A stretch of DNA of 36,205 nt from Microvirga arvi (GTDB taxonomy: Bacteria; Pseudomonadota; Alphaproteobacteria; Rhizobiales; Beijerinckiaceae), in NCBI RefSeq assembly GCF_016892765.1, contig NZ_JAFEMD010000050.1, positions 1 through 36,205 of the forward strand. Reading direction: 5' to 3'. Positions 24,746-33,215 of the stretch are shown piece by piece. The notes under the pieces were generated by a model. That model was not told the origin of the DNA and did not search any database. It saw only the letters and a program-made list of their open reading frames with translations. The position numbers and the translations under genes were made by a program. Position 1 is the stretch's first letter, and every line of letters starts with the position of its first letter.

Positions 24746-25168
24746 TTACGCCAGCGTGAAGTCCATCGTGATCTCGGCGTTGAGCACCTTGGAGACGGGG
24801 CAGTTCTTCTCCGCTGCGCGGGCGAGTTCCTCGAACTTGGCCCGGTCGATGCCCGGCACGTTGGCGTTGAGGGTCAGCGCCGATTTCTTGATGGCGAAGC
24901 CGCTGCCCTCCTGTTCGAGAGAGACGACCGCTTCGGTGGCGAGTTCGGTGGGCGTGAAGCCTGCGCCCTGGAGCTGGAAGGCGAGCGCCATGGTGAAGCA
25001 GCCCGCGTGGGCAGCGGCGATCAGCTCCTCAGGGTTCGTGCCCTTCTCGTTCTCGAAGCGGGTCTTGAAGGAATAGGGCGTCGAGGACAGGACGCCGGAA
25101 TCCGAGGTGAGATGGCCGGTGCCCTCCTTGCCTGTGCCCTGCCAGACGGCTCTTGCCTTGCGGTTCAT
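24746..25168 (-). CDS. OsmC-family peroxiredoxin
   Basis: This 140-residue protein of the OsmC/Ohr fold is cytoplasmic and expected to reduce organic hydroperoxides with a thiol pair. C57 (AAAHAGCFTMALAFQL) and C123 (EKNCPVSKVLNAEI) occupy the two catalytic positions. E48 in NPEELIAAAHAGC and R37 match the conserved activating residues. The start KARAVWQGTGKEGTGHLTSDSG is closer to OsmC than Ohr. The ATG at 25168 has AAGGAG upstream. It is a single-gene unit, convergent with the TRAP operon. Confidence 0.93.
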   Translation of the reverse strand: MNRKARAVWQGTGKEGTGHLTSDSGVLSSTPYSFKTRFENEKGTNPEELIAAAHAGCFTMALAFQLQGAGFTPTELATEAVVSLEQEGSGFAIKKSALTLNANVPGIDRAKFEELARAAEKNCPVSKVLNAEITMDFTLA

Positions 25169-25261
25169 CCTGATCTCCTTTTGTGCGGTGACGCGTGGTC
25201 ATCTAGAACAGGGAGCGATAGGCTCCAGGGGCCGCATGCCATTTGCGTGAAGAGTTGAGCC

Positions 25262-25903
25262 ATGATGAACCTCAAGGCCCGCCTGCGTCCGCGGCTTCTC
25301 GGCTCGGCTCTCGCGGCCTGCCTGGTCTTTGCCGTCCTGCCATCGTCTTGGGCAGTGAACTCGCGTCTGCTCGTCGCCTGGGACATTGGGGTCGTGTGCT
25401 ATCTGGGGCTCGCCTGTATCATGGCTTTGCGCTCCTCCACGGCGAAGATGCAGGAGCGAGCGGCGCAAGAGGACGAGAGCGCCGTCGTGGTCCTTGCCCT
25501 GACGCTGGGGGCCTCCGTCGCGAGCCTTGCAGCCATTGCCGTCGAACTCGCTAGCAATCGCGATACTCAGAGCGGGCAGCAGGCCTTCAGCCTCGGGATG
25601 GCTGCCGTCACCATCCTATGCTCCTGGTTCTTCGTGCATACCATCTACGCGATCCATTATGCGCACGAATATTACGGCGATGCGGGAGAGAGGCGAGGCC
25701 TGGCTTTCCCGCACGAGGGCTGGCCCGATTACTGGGATTTCCTTTACTTCGCCTTCAACCTGGGCGCTGCGGCGCAGACCTCCGACGTGGCGATCGTCTC
25801 CAAGCGCATGCGCCGTCTGGCGCTCGCCCACACGATCCTGGCATTCCTCTTCAATACGACGATCCTGGCCCTCGCCGTCAATGTCGGTGCAGGTTTGCTG
25901 TAG
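25262..25903 (+). CDS. DUF1345 integral membrane protein
   Basis: This 213-residue protein has about five hydrophobic helices (about 15-32, 38-56, 72-95, 108-130, 188-210). The family block is FVHTIYAIHYAHEYYGDAGERRGLAFPHEGWPDYWDFLYFAFNLGAAAQTSDV (about 124-176), which is strongly conserved in DUF1345 proteins. The function of the family is unknown. There is no obvious operon partner; the GNAT gene starts 89 bases later on the same strand. Confidence 0.9.
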   Translation: MMNLKARLRPRLLGSALAACLVFAVLPSSWAVNSRLLVAWDIGVVCYLGLACIMALRSSTAKMQERAAQEDESAVVVLALTLGASVASLAAIAVELASNRDTQSGQQAFSLGMAAVTILCSWFFVHTIYAIHYAHEYYGDAGERRGLAFPHEGWPDYWDFLYFAFNLGAAAQTSDVAIVSKRMRRLALAHTILAFLFNTTILALAVNVGAGLL

Positions 25904-25992
25904 CCCTGGAACGGCCATACCTTGCGAAACCGAATGCGTCGTGCCTGATGCCTCCATCCGAGACACGTGATTCGAATTGCAAGGCAGGACCG

Positions 25993-26535
25993 ATGCTTTC
26001 TGGCCCCTCCATTGCCGTCCCGACCATCGAAACCGAGCGCCTCCACTTACGCGGGCACAGCCTCGACGATTTCGCCGATTATCTCGCCCTCTGGACCGAT
26101 CCGGCCGTCACCCGCTTCATCGGCGGCAAGCCCTCGTCCCGGGAAGAGGTGTGGGGGCGGCTGCTGCGCAATATCGGGCATTGGGCGTCACTCGGATTCG
26201 GCTACTGGGCGATCATCGAGAAAGACACCGGCCGCTTCATCGGCGAGGTCGGATTCGCCGATTTCCGGCGCGAGATCGAGCCGTCTCTCGACGACGTACC
26301 GGAGATCGGCTGGGCTCTGGCCCCTCATGCGCACGGGAAGGGCTATGCCACGGAAGCCGTGCGCGCCGTCGTCACCTGGGGGCACGCGCATTTCGGTCCC
26401 CGGCGCACCGCCTGCATTGTTGCGCCCGAGAACGAGCCGTCCATCCGTGTGGCCGAGAAATGCGGCTACCGGGAGTTCTGCCGCACGACCTACAAGGACA
26501 AGCCGACGATCATGTTCGTGCGGGAGGGGGGTTAG
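25993..26535 (+). CDS. GNAT N-acetyltransferase (RimJ/RimL-like)
   Basis: This 180-residue enzyme transfers an acetyl group from acetyl-CoA to an amine. TIETERLHLRGHSLDDFADYLALW at the N-terminus is typical of the RimJ/RimL type. The acetyl-CoA loop is in EIGWALAPHAHGKGYATEAVRAVVTWG (about 103-129), with the Q/RxxGxG/A-type motif as HAHGKGYA, and the C-terminus has NEPSIRVAEKCGYRE. The acceptor is unknown. The ATG at 25993 has GGCAGGA before it. Its stop overlaps the stop of convergent recX by 4 bases. Confidence 0.9.
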   Translation: MLSGPSIAVPTIETERLHLRGHSLDDFADYLALWTDPAVTRFIGGKPSSREEVWGRLLRNIGHWASLGFGYWAIIEKDTGRFIGEVGFADFRREIEPSLDDVPEIGWALAPHAHGKGYATEAVRAVVTWGHAHFGPRRTACIVAPENEPSIRVAEKCGYREFCRTTYKDKPTIMFVREGG

Positions 26536-27077
26536 CCGTCCTCGTCGTCGATCTCGCTATCGATGACCCCGCGCGCCACGTCGAAGCGGAACCCGGCGCG
26601 GGCCATGGCGGCCAAGTCCTTGTCGCGGTAGGGCGCCCGCTCGCCGGGCCTGAAGGGTCCCAGCTTGCGACGCCGGGCAAAGGCGCGGGCGGCCTGTTCC
26701 TCGTCACCCTCCTTGCCTTCGAGCGCGGCTGCGATGGTGCTGCGATCGATGCCCTTGGCGGAGAGCTTCGCCTGGATGGCGCGCGCCGAGCCGCCCCGGC
26801 GGCGCAAGGTGGCGACACGCGCCTCCGCATAGCGCGTATCGTCGATGAGGCCGATCCTCAGGCTCTTGGCCACCACCTCGTCGATCGCGTCGTGGAATTC
26901 GGCGGGATCCTCGCCGCGCAGGCGACAGCGCTTGTCCACCTTCCGCCGCAGCACGCGGCGCAGGTTCTCGGCCGAGGATGAATAGCGCTCAAGATAGGCC
27001 ATCGCCGCCCGCTGCAGGTAGGCGGGCGTGACCTTGCGCGGCGGCTTGCGGACCGGTTTGCTGGTCTCGTCCGTCAT
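26532..27077 (-). CDS. recX: RecX-family regulatory protein
   Basis: This 181-residue protein binds RecA filaments and limits recombinase activity in the family as known. RecX features are a basic N-terminus, AYLQRAAMAYLERYSSSAENLRRVLRRKVDKR (three-helix repeat start), VVAKSLRIGLIDDTRYAEARVATLRRRGGSARAIQAKLSAKGID and a C-terminal repeat. It is not beside recA. Its ATG overlaps the stop of the PAP2 gene by 4 bases, so the two are translationally coupled. No LexA box was seen upstream. Confidence 0.9.
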   Translation of the reverse strand: MTDETSKPVRKPPRKVTPAYLQRAAMAYLERYSSSAENLRRVLRRKVDKRCRLRGEDPAEFHDAIDEVVAKSLRIGLIDDTRYAEARVATLRRRGGSARAIQAKLSAKGIDRSTIAAALEGKEGDEEQAARAFARRRKLGPFRPGERAPYRDKDLAAMARAGFRFDVARGVIDSEIDDEDG

Positions 27078-27826
27078 TCGGGCTTGACGTCGGATGGAGG
27101 CGAGGTCTCACCAGGTTTTTCCACCTGCCCGCGCCGCTGCAGCTGCAGCGCCACGAACCAGCACAAAGCCGCCCAGGCCGCACCGACCGACCAGCCGGCG
27201 ACCACATCGCTCGGCCAGTGGACGCCGAGATAGACCCGGCTCATGCCGATGAGCAGGGTTATGATGATGGCAAGCCCCATGAAGAAAGCGCTGACGCGCC
27301 GGCTCTTCTCCACACGGGCGAGGAGAGCCCCCAGGGTGAGGTAGGTGATCGCCGAGAGCATGGCATGGCCGCTCGGAAAGCTTGCCGTGTAAACCCGGGT
27401 CGCATGGGGTACGAGGTCCGGCCGCGGCCGCTCGAAACCCATCTTGAGCCCGGTGGAGATCAGCATGCCGCCGACGATGGCAACGAGCACCAGAAGCGCT
27501 GCCCCCTGCCTTCGGGTCATGAGCAGATAAGCCCATGTGGCCAGGGTGATGAGGGACAGAATGGCGTAGCCGCCGAGTCCCGTGATGTCCCGCGCCGATT
27601 CTTCGAGCCAGGAGGGCCCGAGGGGATTGGCCGGGTTCTGCGGATCGCGCAGGGCGAGCAGAAGCTCACTGTCGAGGCCATGGATTTCACCTTCCTGCAC
27701 CTCGTCGGCGAGCTCGATGAAGGCCCAGGCGAAGAAACCGCAGGCGGAGAGCGACAGCAGCGGACCGATCTCGTTGAGCCGCAGGCGGAGCCAAAGGCGG
27801 GTGGCAGGGGCGAGTAGCGTTTTCAT
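27074..27826 (-). CDS. PAP2-superfamily membrane phosphatase
   Basis: This 250-residue inner-membrane protein has about six helices. The phosphatase signature is complete: KMGFERPRPD (about 128-137), SFPSGHAML (about 149-157) and RVYLGVHWPSDVVAG (about 201-215), giving the conserved Lys, Arg and two catalytic His. Likely substrates are lipid phosphates such as undecaprenyl diphosphate or phosphatidic acid. It is co-transcribed with recX by a 4-base overlap, an odd pairing with no clear functional sense. Confidence 0.92.
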   Translation of the reverse strand: MKTLLAPATRLWLRLRLNEIGPLLSLSACGFFAWAFIELADEVQEGEIHGLDSELLLALRDPQNPANPLGPSWLEESARDITGLGGYAILSLITLATWAYLLMTRRQGAALLVLVAIVGGMLISTGLKMGFERPRPDLVPHATRVYTASFPSGHAMLSAITYLTLGALLARVEKSRRVSAFFMGLAIIITLLIGMSRVYLGVHWPSDVVAGWSVGAAWAALCWFVALQLQRRGQVEKPGETSPPSDVKPE

Positions 27827-27930
27827 GACCTTATGACATAGGAAGATTCGGACGTGTGACGAGCCTCAACTCTTGCAGCCTGTGCTCACAGGGCTGTCAT
27901 GGTCGTGCAATGGGGCTCAAACTTGGGGGC

Positions 27931-29124
27931 TCAAACTTGCAGCCGCTTTCGCCACTCCTTCGGCGTGGTGATGGAGCCGAGATTGAGCCACTCGGCCATG
28001 AGACGCAGCTCGTCTCCCAGAGCGGGGGCGATCTCCTCAGGTTTCACGGAAGCCTCCGGGTGGATGGAGTGGACGATGAGATTGCCCCCTGCACGATCAG
28101 CCTTCAGGTCGACGCGCGCGACGATCTTTTCGCCCAGCACGAAGGGCAGGCAGTAATAGCCGAACTCCCGTTTCTCGGCCGGGGTGTAGATCTCGATGCG
28201 GTAGCGGAAATCGAACAGGCGCTCCGTGCGCGTGCGCTCCCAGACGATCGGATCGAAGGGCGACACCAGAGCCCGCGCCTCGACCCGGCGGGGAAACTTC
28301 GCCTGCGGATCGAGATAGACCGGCCCATTCCAGCCCTCGACGGTCACCGGGGTGAGGTCACCCGCTTCCACCAGCTCGGGGATTCGTGCCTTGGCATCCT
28401 GTGCTTCCAGGCGGAAATAATCGCGCAGGCAGCGCTCGGAGGCGATGCCGAGCGCCCTGATGGAGAGCCGAAGCAATTCGCGCTGCGCCTCCTCCGCCGA
28501 GGGCGTCGGCGCATTCAGGATTTCGGACGGCAGCACCCGCTCCGGCAGGTCGTAGACGCGCTCGAATCCGCGCCGCGTGGCGGTGGTGACCTCGCCGGCC
28601 CAGAACAGCCATTCGAGCGCCCGCTTGCCGTCGCTCCAACCCCACCAGGAGCCCTGCCCCTTGCCGCCGATCGAGAGCTCGCCCGCAGCGATCGGCCCAC
28701 GCGCTTCGATCTCGTCCCGCACCGCTTCGATGAAGGCGCGCTTCTCGCGCCCGAACCTGGCCAAGCCGCCATAGATGCCCTGGCCCCGCTTGGCGCTCTC
28801 CATGCGCCAGCGGAAGAGAGGCTGCAGATCGAGGCGGATCAGCGAGGCCTCGTGTCCCCAGTACTCGAAGACCTCGCGCCTCTTTGGATGATAGGCGGTC
28901 TTTTCGAGGAGCCCGCGGTCATAGGCGCCGATGCGCGAGAACAGCGGCATGTAATGGGCCCGCACCAGCACGTTGACCGAATCGATCTGGAGCAGATGCG
29001 AGCGCTGCAGCGTGCGGCTCAGGTGACGCCTGGTGGCTGAGGCTGGGCGACCCTCATGAAAGCCCTGGGCTGCCAGCGCGATGCGCCGGGCCTGGGCGAG
29101 CGTGATTTGGATGCGTGACGGCAT
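27931..29124 (-). CDS. AlkX/YcaQ-type DNA crosslink glycosylase (HTH_42 superfamily)
   Basis: This 397-residue protein matches the winged-helix HTH_42 family (formerly DUF1006), which includes the DNA glycosylases AlkZ and E. coli AlkX (YcaQ). The catalytic motif is Q46-I47-D48 in HLLQIDSVNVLVRAHYMPLFSR, the QxD form of AlkX enzymes that open interstrand crosslinks and remove N7-alkylguanine; AlkZ has QxQ. Other family blocks are YWGHEASLI and LVSPFDPIVWERTRTERLFDFRYRIEIYTP near the C-terminus. It acts in the cytoplasm on damaged DNA. An exact LexA-type box ends 5 bases before the ATG, so SOS induction is likely. There is no clear ribosome site; the message may be leaderless. Confidence 0.88.
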   Translation of the reverse strand: MPSRIQITLAQARRIALAAQGFHEGRPASATRRHLSRTLQRSHLLQIDSVNVLVRAHYMPLFSRIGAYDRGLLEKTAYHPKRREVFEYWGHEASLIRLDLQPLFRWRMESAKRGQGIYGGLARFGREKRAFIEAVRDEIEARGPIAAGELSIGGKGQGSWWGWSDGKRALEWLFWAGEVTTATRRGFERVYDLPERVLPSEILNAPTPSAEEAQRELLRLSIRALGIASERCLRDYFRLEAQDAKARIPELVEAGDLTPVTVEGWNGPVYLDPQAKFPRRVEARALVSPFDPIVWERTRTERLFDFRYRIEIYTPAEKREFGYYCLPFVLGEKIVARVDLKADRAGGNLIVHSIHPEASVKPEEIAPALGDELRLMAEWLNLGSITTPKEWRKRLQV

Positions 29125-29129
29125 GGCGC

Positions 29130-29144
29130 GAACAATAGAGGAAC
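29130..29144 (-). promoter_or_regulatory. LexA (SOS) box of the AlkX-type gene
   Basis: On the coding strand it reads GTTC-CTCTATT-GTTC, ending in TTGTTC as strong alphaproteobacterial sites do. It ends 5 bases before the ATG. A -35-like TTGAGG lies upstream (29171-29176 complement), so the box would overlap the transcription start region. Confidence 0.8.
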
Positions 29145-29313
29145 ACCCTAGAGCGATACCAGAGACGAGACCTCAACGCAGGGAGTGAAGCGGGCGGAAC
29201 CTGTGGATGGGGCCGATGCTTAGCTCAGTCTTGACGGCAAACGCATGGCAGCCCTGCAATGCGGGGTTCGACACGCCTGCGGCTCGTCTCCTAGATGAGC
29301 CTGCCGGAACGCG

Positions 29314-30825
29314 ATGGACACGATGGATCAGTCACCCTCAGCACAGCCCCACAGCAGCCAGGCCACGACCCTGACCCACACCGAGATTCGCACGATCATC
29401 TCCGGCGTCATGCTGGCCATGTTCCTGGCAGCCCTGGACCAGACCATCATCGCGACGGCGCTCCCGACCATCGGCCACGAACTTGGCGACCTGGAACACC
29501 TGTCCTGGATCGTGACCGTCTATCTCCTCACATCCACCGCAGTGACGCCGCTCTACGGCAAGCTCAGCGATTCCTACGGCCGGCGCGTCATCATGCTGGT
29601 CGGCATCGTGATCTTCATCATCGGCTCCATCGCCTGCGCGCTGGCACCCAGCATGGTCTTCCTCATCCTGGCCCGCGGCCTGCAGGGCATCGGCGGCGGC
29701 GGACTGATCGCGGTCGCGCAGACCATCATCGCCGACATCGTTCCGCCGAGGGAGCGCGGGCGTTATCAGGTCTATTTCGCCAGCGTCTTCATGAGCTCGA
29801 GCCTCCTGGGGCCGGTGCTCGGCGGCTTCTTTGCCGAGAAGCTGCATTGGTCGGTGATCTTCTGGATCAACATCCCGCTTGGCCTCCTCGCCTTCGCGAT
29901 CGCCTTTCGCAGCCTGAAGAGCCTGCCCCGGTTCGAGCGTCCGCACCGGCTCGATCTTCTTGGCGCTGCCCTGCTCGTGACGGCCACCGTCGTCCTGCTC
30001 CTGGCCCTGAGCTGGGGCGGCATCCGCTACCCTTGGGGTTCCCTGCCGATCGTGGGGCTCATCGCGGGTTCCCTCGCGCTCTGGGTCCTGTTCGCCCTTC
30101 GCATGCGCCTGGCGCCCGAGCCCCTAATCCCGCCGGGCGTTCTGCACAATCCGGTGGTGCGCATGGCGACCCTCTCCGCCTGCTTCGGCATGGGCACCTA
30201 TATCGGCCTGACCATCTATCTGCCGGTCTATTTCGAGACGGTGCGCGGCCTCTCGGCGAGCCTGTCGGGCCTGGCCCTCATTCCCCTCATGGCCGGCACC
30301 GTGGTCGGGGCGACGCTTTCGGGCCGCACCATGGCAAAGGTGAAGCACTACAAGCGGCTTCCCACCGGCGGCCTTCTGGTGGCCATAGTCGCCACCGGCG
30401 TGCTCGTTCTCCACGGGCAATCCCTGTCGATCACCGCCGTCGAGATCGTTCTCGGCATCATCAGCATCGGCTTGGGAACGGTCCTGCCCGTGACCATGGT
30501 CACGACCCAGAACGCGGTGGCGCCCCACCAGATGGGAACCGCCACGGGTACGGCCAATTTCTTCCGCTCGCTCGGCGGCGCCTTCATCGTGGCGATCTTC
30601 GGCGCCATCGTGCTCAGCGGCTCAGGGGTGACGGGGGCTGCGAGCTTCGAGGCCCTGGGCGAAGCGGCGGCCAAAAGCGGCATCAATCTCGCCGATGTCT
30701 TCAGCCATGTATTCCTGGCGGCCATCGTCGGCTTTGCCCTGTCCCTCGCGTTCCTGCTCGCCCTGGAGGAGCGGCCCCTGCGCGGCGCCGCAGCGAAGGC
30801 CGCAGAGGCGGCCGTGGCGGATTGA
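29314..30825 (+). CDS. MFS multidrug efflux transporter, DHA2 family (14 helices)
   Basis: This 503-residue inner-membrane protein has about fourteen helices. DHA2 features are LAALDQTIIATALPTIGHELG (helix 1, with the D-Q-T-I-I-A signature), YGKLSDSYGRRVIMLVG (motif A), ARGLQGIGGGGLIAVAQTIIADIVPPRERGRY, and GPVLGGFFAEKLHWSVIFWINIPLG (motif C region). Such pumps use the proton gradient to export drugs, dyes or metabolites. No membrane-fusion protein or regulator gene is adjacent. An ATG three codons downstream is an alternative start. Its stop directly abuts the stop of the convergent small membrane protein. Confidence 0.93.
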   Translation: MDTMDQSPSAQPHSSQATTLTHTEIRTIISGVMLAMFLAALDQTIIATALPTIGHELGDLEHLSWIVTVYLLTSTAVTPLYGKLSDSYGRRVIMLVGIVIFIIGSIACALAPSMVFLILARGLQGIGGGGLIAVAQTIIADIVPPRERGRYQVYFASVFMSSSLLGPVLGGFFAEKLHWSVIFWINIPLGLLAFAIAFRSLKSLPRFERPHRLDLLGAALLVTATVVLLLALSWGGIRYPWGSLPIVGLIAGSLALWVLFALRMRLAPEPLIPPGVLHNPVVRMATLSACFGMGTYIGLTIYLPVYFETVRGLSASLSGLALIPLMAGTVVGATLSGRTMAKVKHYKRLPTGGLLVAIVATGVLVLHGQSLSITAVEIVLGIISIGLGTVLPVTMVTTQNAVAPHQMGTATGTANFFRSLGGAFIVAIFGAIVLSGSGVTGAASFEALGEAAAKSGINLADVFSHVFLAAIVGFALSLAFLLALEERPLRGAAAKAAEAAVAD

Positions 30826-31038
30826 TCAACGTCGGTTCCGCGAGCGCATAAAGAGCAGCACGATGGCGAAGACGATGATCAGGCCCGAGATCATCATTCC
30901 GAAGATGCCGAAAGCCCCTTCCGTCTCGGCTGCGCCGGGCGGCGTGGTCTGCGATCCCGGCGTCTCCGTGCCGGGGGTCGTGCCCTGGGCTTGGACAATC
31001 AGGGCATCCTCAGCGATTCGATAAGCAGGCATCGTCAT
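30826..31038 (-). CDS. Small single-span membrane protein, unknown function
   Basis: The predicted protein has 70 residues: a Thr/Pro/Gly-rich stretch (about 19-40), one hydrophobic helix FGIFGMMISGLIIVFAIVLLF (about 43-63) and a basic end MRSRNRR. TTAGGA lies 7 bases before the ATG at 31038, with a second ATG two codons on. The family is not recognised. The membrane helix with a positive C-terminus suggests a real inner-membrane protein with the C-terminus inside. Its stop abuts that of the DHA2 gene. Confidence 0.6.
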   Translation of the reverse strand: MTMPAYRIAEDALIVQAQGTTPGTETPGSQTTPPGAAETEGAFGIFGMMISGLIIVFAIVLLFMRSRNRR

Positions 31039-31522
31039 CGTTCATCCTAAGGGTCTGCCTCATAAAAGGTGCCATATGTTTCCCTCCCCCTTGCGGGGAG
31101 GGATGAAGGGTGGGGGCGTAAACCCGAGGCGCGCGCTCGATCCAGAAGGCATGAAGGTTGCCACTGCCTCCCCTCTCCCGTGTGGGAGAGGGGCAGGGGT
31201 GAGGGCATGACGGTCAACCAGCCCGGCGCCGTCATCGCCGCTGCGGCACAGATCCCGTTTCGCTTTGTCCGGCATCGTCCCTCCCTCACCCCAACCCTCT
31301 CCCGCACGGGAGAGGGAGATGTGCTAGCTGGTTTTTTGCTGCTCTAAGGATTTGTAGCCGGGATCAATGATCCTCAGGGTCAAGAGTTTCCCGCTCCTGC
31401 GGCGTCGTGGCTGGGGACAGTCAATCTCGCCTGTGGAGAGCGTCAGATCGGTCGGCACATCCTTAAGCCCTGCCGTGTTAGGACCGTGCCGGGTTTTGAA
31501 GACGATCACATGAGGGAGGCTG
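31039..31522. other. 484-bp region without a clear gene
   Basis: The first half (31080-31320) is a cluster of CT/GA-rich hairpin repeats. The second half (31330-31513) holds no recognised feature except a 48-codon open frame (31367-31513) without family similarity. The last bases carry the GGGAGG ribosome site (31514-31519) of the ATPase gene. Confidence 0.6.
31080..31320. repeat. Cluster of three CCCTC-type hairpin repeats
   Basis: Hairpin 1: CCCTCCCC (31082-31089) / GGGGAGGG (31095-31102). Hairpin 2: CCCCTCTCCC (31170-31179) / GGGAGAGGGG (31184-31193), followed by CAGGGGTGAGGG. Hairpin 3: CCCTCTCCC (31295-31303) / GGGAGAGGG (31308-31316), preceded by the reverse complement CCCTCACCCC. Hairpins 2 and 3 therefore form an inverted pair. 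The same element type recurs at 36051-36175. Confidence 0.85.
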
Positions 31523-33082
31523 ATGAAGGCTGGCATCGACATGGGACAGGTCTCTTCGGGAGCGGCATCCCCCGCCTCGGGAGGACCATCGGCGCTGCTC
31601 GATCTGGAAGAGCTCCTTGCGACGCGTCTGCTCGTCCAGGGCAATTCCGGCTCGGGCAAGTCGCATCTCCTGCGCCGCCTTCTCGAGCAGAGCGCCAATC
31701 TCGTCCAGCAGGCCATCATCGACCCCGAGGGCGATTTCGTCACCCTGGCCGACAAGTTCGGCCACGTGGTGGTGGATGCCTCCCGTTCCGAGGGCGACCT
31801 GCAGCGGATCGCCGCCCGCGTGCGCCAGCACCGGGTCTCGGTGGTCTTAAGTCTCGAAGGACTCGACACCGAGGCGCAGATGCGCTGCGCGGCGGCCTTC
31901 CTCGGCGGCCTCTTCGACGCGGAGCGCGACTACTGGTACCCGATGCTCGTGGTGGTGGACGAGGCGCAGCTCTTTGCGCCTGCCGCCGCAGGCGAGGTAT
32001 CCGACGAGGCGAGAAAAGTGTCGCTCGGCGCCATGACCAACCTCATGTGCCGCGGCCGCAAGCGCGGCCTCGCCGGCATCATCGCGACGCAGCGCCTCGC
32101 CAAGCTCGCCAAGAACGTGGCGGCGGAAGCCTCGAACTTCCTCATGGGCCGCACCTTCCTCGACATCGACATGGCTCGCGCCGCTGACCTGTTGGGCATG
32201 GAGCGCCGCCAGGCCGAGATGTTCCGCGACCTCGAGCGCGGCCATTTCGTGGCGCTGGGCCCCGCCCTGTCGCGCCGCCCGCTGCCGATCCGGATCGGCA
32301 CGGTCGAGACCTCCACCCGCACGGGCACCTTCAAGCTCATGCCGCTGCCCGAGCAACCCAAGGAAGACGCCCGCGACCTCATCTTCAAGGCAGGCGAGGA
32401 CGAGGTGGCCGCCCGCCCGGTCATGCCGCGCCGTGCGCCCCCGCCGCCTCCGGCCCCGTCCACCAACGACCTTCTGGCCCAGCTCGCCCGCACAAGGCCT
32501 GCGGCCGCGCCGGAGCCTCAGGCGGAGGAGACCGCGCAGTCCAAGGCCGAGCGCGAGGCTAGCCTCGACGCGATCCTGCGCGAGATCCTCGCCGACCCGG
32601 AGGCGGCCTTCCGCTCCGTGGCCGTTCTGTATCAGGATTTTCTCGTCCGCTGCCGCATCCGCCGCGTGGCCGGCGAGCCCCTCAACCTCAACGCCTTCCG
32701 CCGCCGTCTCGCGGTCGCCCGCGCCGGTGTCGACACGGCCATGGCCGAGGGCACCGAATGGGACCGCGCCGTCGCCTTCGCGGCGGATCTGGCGGAAGAC
32801 ATCCAGGGCATCTACCTGCTCATCGCCCGCGCCGCCATGGAGGCCTCGCCCTGCCCGCCGGACGGCGAGATCGCGCGCGCCTGCGGCAGCCGCTCGCCGG
32901 GCCGGGCGCGACGCCTCATCGCCTACATGGAAAGCCGCAACATCGTCGTGACCCGCAACGACCCGCGCGGCCTGCGCATCATCGCGCTTCCCGATCTCGG
33001 CTGGGAAACCGGCCCCGGCGACCCGAACGCCTTCGAGGACCCGCAAGGGCCGGAGGCACGGGATCTGTTTGCGGTGGGGTAG
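31523..33082 (+). CDS. HerA-like (DUF87-type) ATPase
   Basis: This 519-residue protein has an N-terminal P-loop ATPase of the HerA/FtsK type. Walker A is GNSGSGKSH (40-48), Walker B is MLVVVDEAQLF (141-151), and sensor-like GIIATQRLAKLAKNVAAEASNFLMGRTF follows. A proline-rich linker (about 304-315) leads to a C-terminal helical region (about 335-500) of unknown role, ending near a winged-helix-like segment RARRLIAYMESRNIVVTRNDPRGLRIIALP. HerA-like motors pump or unwind DNA, in repair or, when paired with nucleases, in defence. No nuclease gene is adjacent, but an AbiJ-type gene follows. GGGAGG upstream sets the ATG at 31523. Base composition is normal for the chromosome. Confidence 0.85.
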   Translation: MKAGIDMGQVSSGAASPASGGPSALLDLEELLATRLLVQGNSGSGKSHLLRRLLEQSANLVQQAIIDPEGDFVTLADKFGHVVVDASRSEGDLQRIAARVRQHRVSVVLSLEGLDTEAQMRCAAAFLGGLFDAERDYWYPMLVVVDEAQLFAPAAAGEVSDEARKVSLGAMTNLMCRGRKRGLAGIIATQRLAKLAKNVAAEASNFLMGRTFLDIDMARAADLLGMERRQAEMFRDLERGHFVALGPALSRRPLPIRIGTVETSTRTGTFKLMPLPEQPKEDARDLIFKAGEDEVAARPVMPRRAPPPPPAPSTNDLLAQLARTRPAAAPEPQAEETAQSKAEREASLDAILREILADPEAAFRSVAVLYQDFLVRCRIRRVAGEPLNLNAFRRRLAVARAGVDTAMAEGTEWDRAVAFAADLAEDIQGIYLLIARAAMEASPCPPDGEIARACGSRSPGRARRLIAYMESRNIVVTRNDPRGLRIIALPDLGWETGPGDPNAFEDPQGPEARDLFAVG

Positions 33083-33097
33083 GTCTTGCGCCCTCTA

Positions 33098-33105
33098 CAA
33101 TTCAC
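33098..33105 (+). repeat. Left copy of an 8-bp direct repeat flanking the AT-rich segment
   Basis: CAATTCAC here is repeated at 34081-34088. The two copies bracket the AT-rich AbiJ-type gene, near the points where base composition changes. It may be an insertion footprint, but an 8-base match between two short windows can also arise by chance. Confidence 0.3.
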
Positions 33106-33160
33106 TGAAAATATTCGGTGTTCAGAGGTTTAGCTAATTTAGCAACGGTGTGATCAGCCC

Positions 33161-33179
33161 AGCCTATGTATCCTAGGCT
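33161..33179. promoter_or_regulatory. Small inverted repeat upstream of the AbiJ-type gene
   Basis: AGCCTA (33161-33166) and TAGGCT (33174-33179) are complementary arms with a 7-base spacer, 36 bases before the ATG. It could be an operator for the gene; no regulator is encoded nearby and no clear promoter was found. Confidence 0.3.
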
Positions 33180-33215
33180 ATGCTTTTGAGTTCATTTGAA
33201 GAAAGATAAGTACGT

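Noticed and set aside
31367..31513. 48-codon open frame upstream of the HerA-like ATPase
   Set aside because: It has no recognisable domain, no ribosome site, and lies next to a repeat cluster; a leader peptide or transposon remnant cannot be excluded but is not supported.
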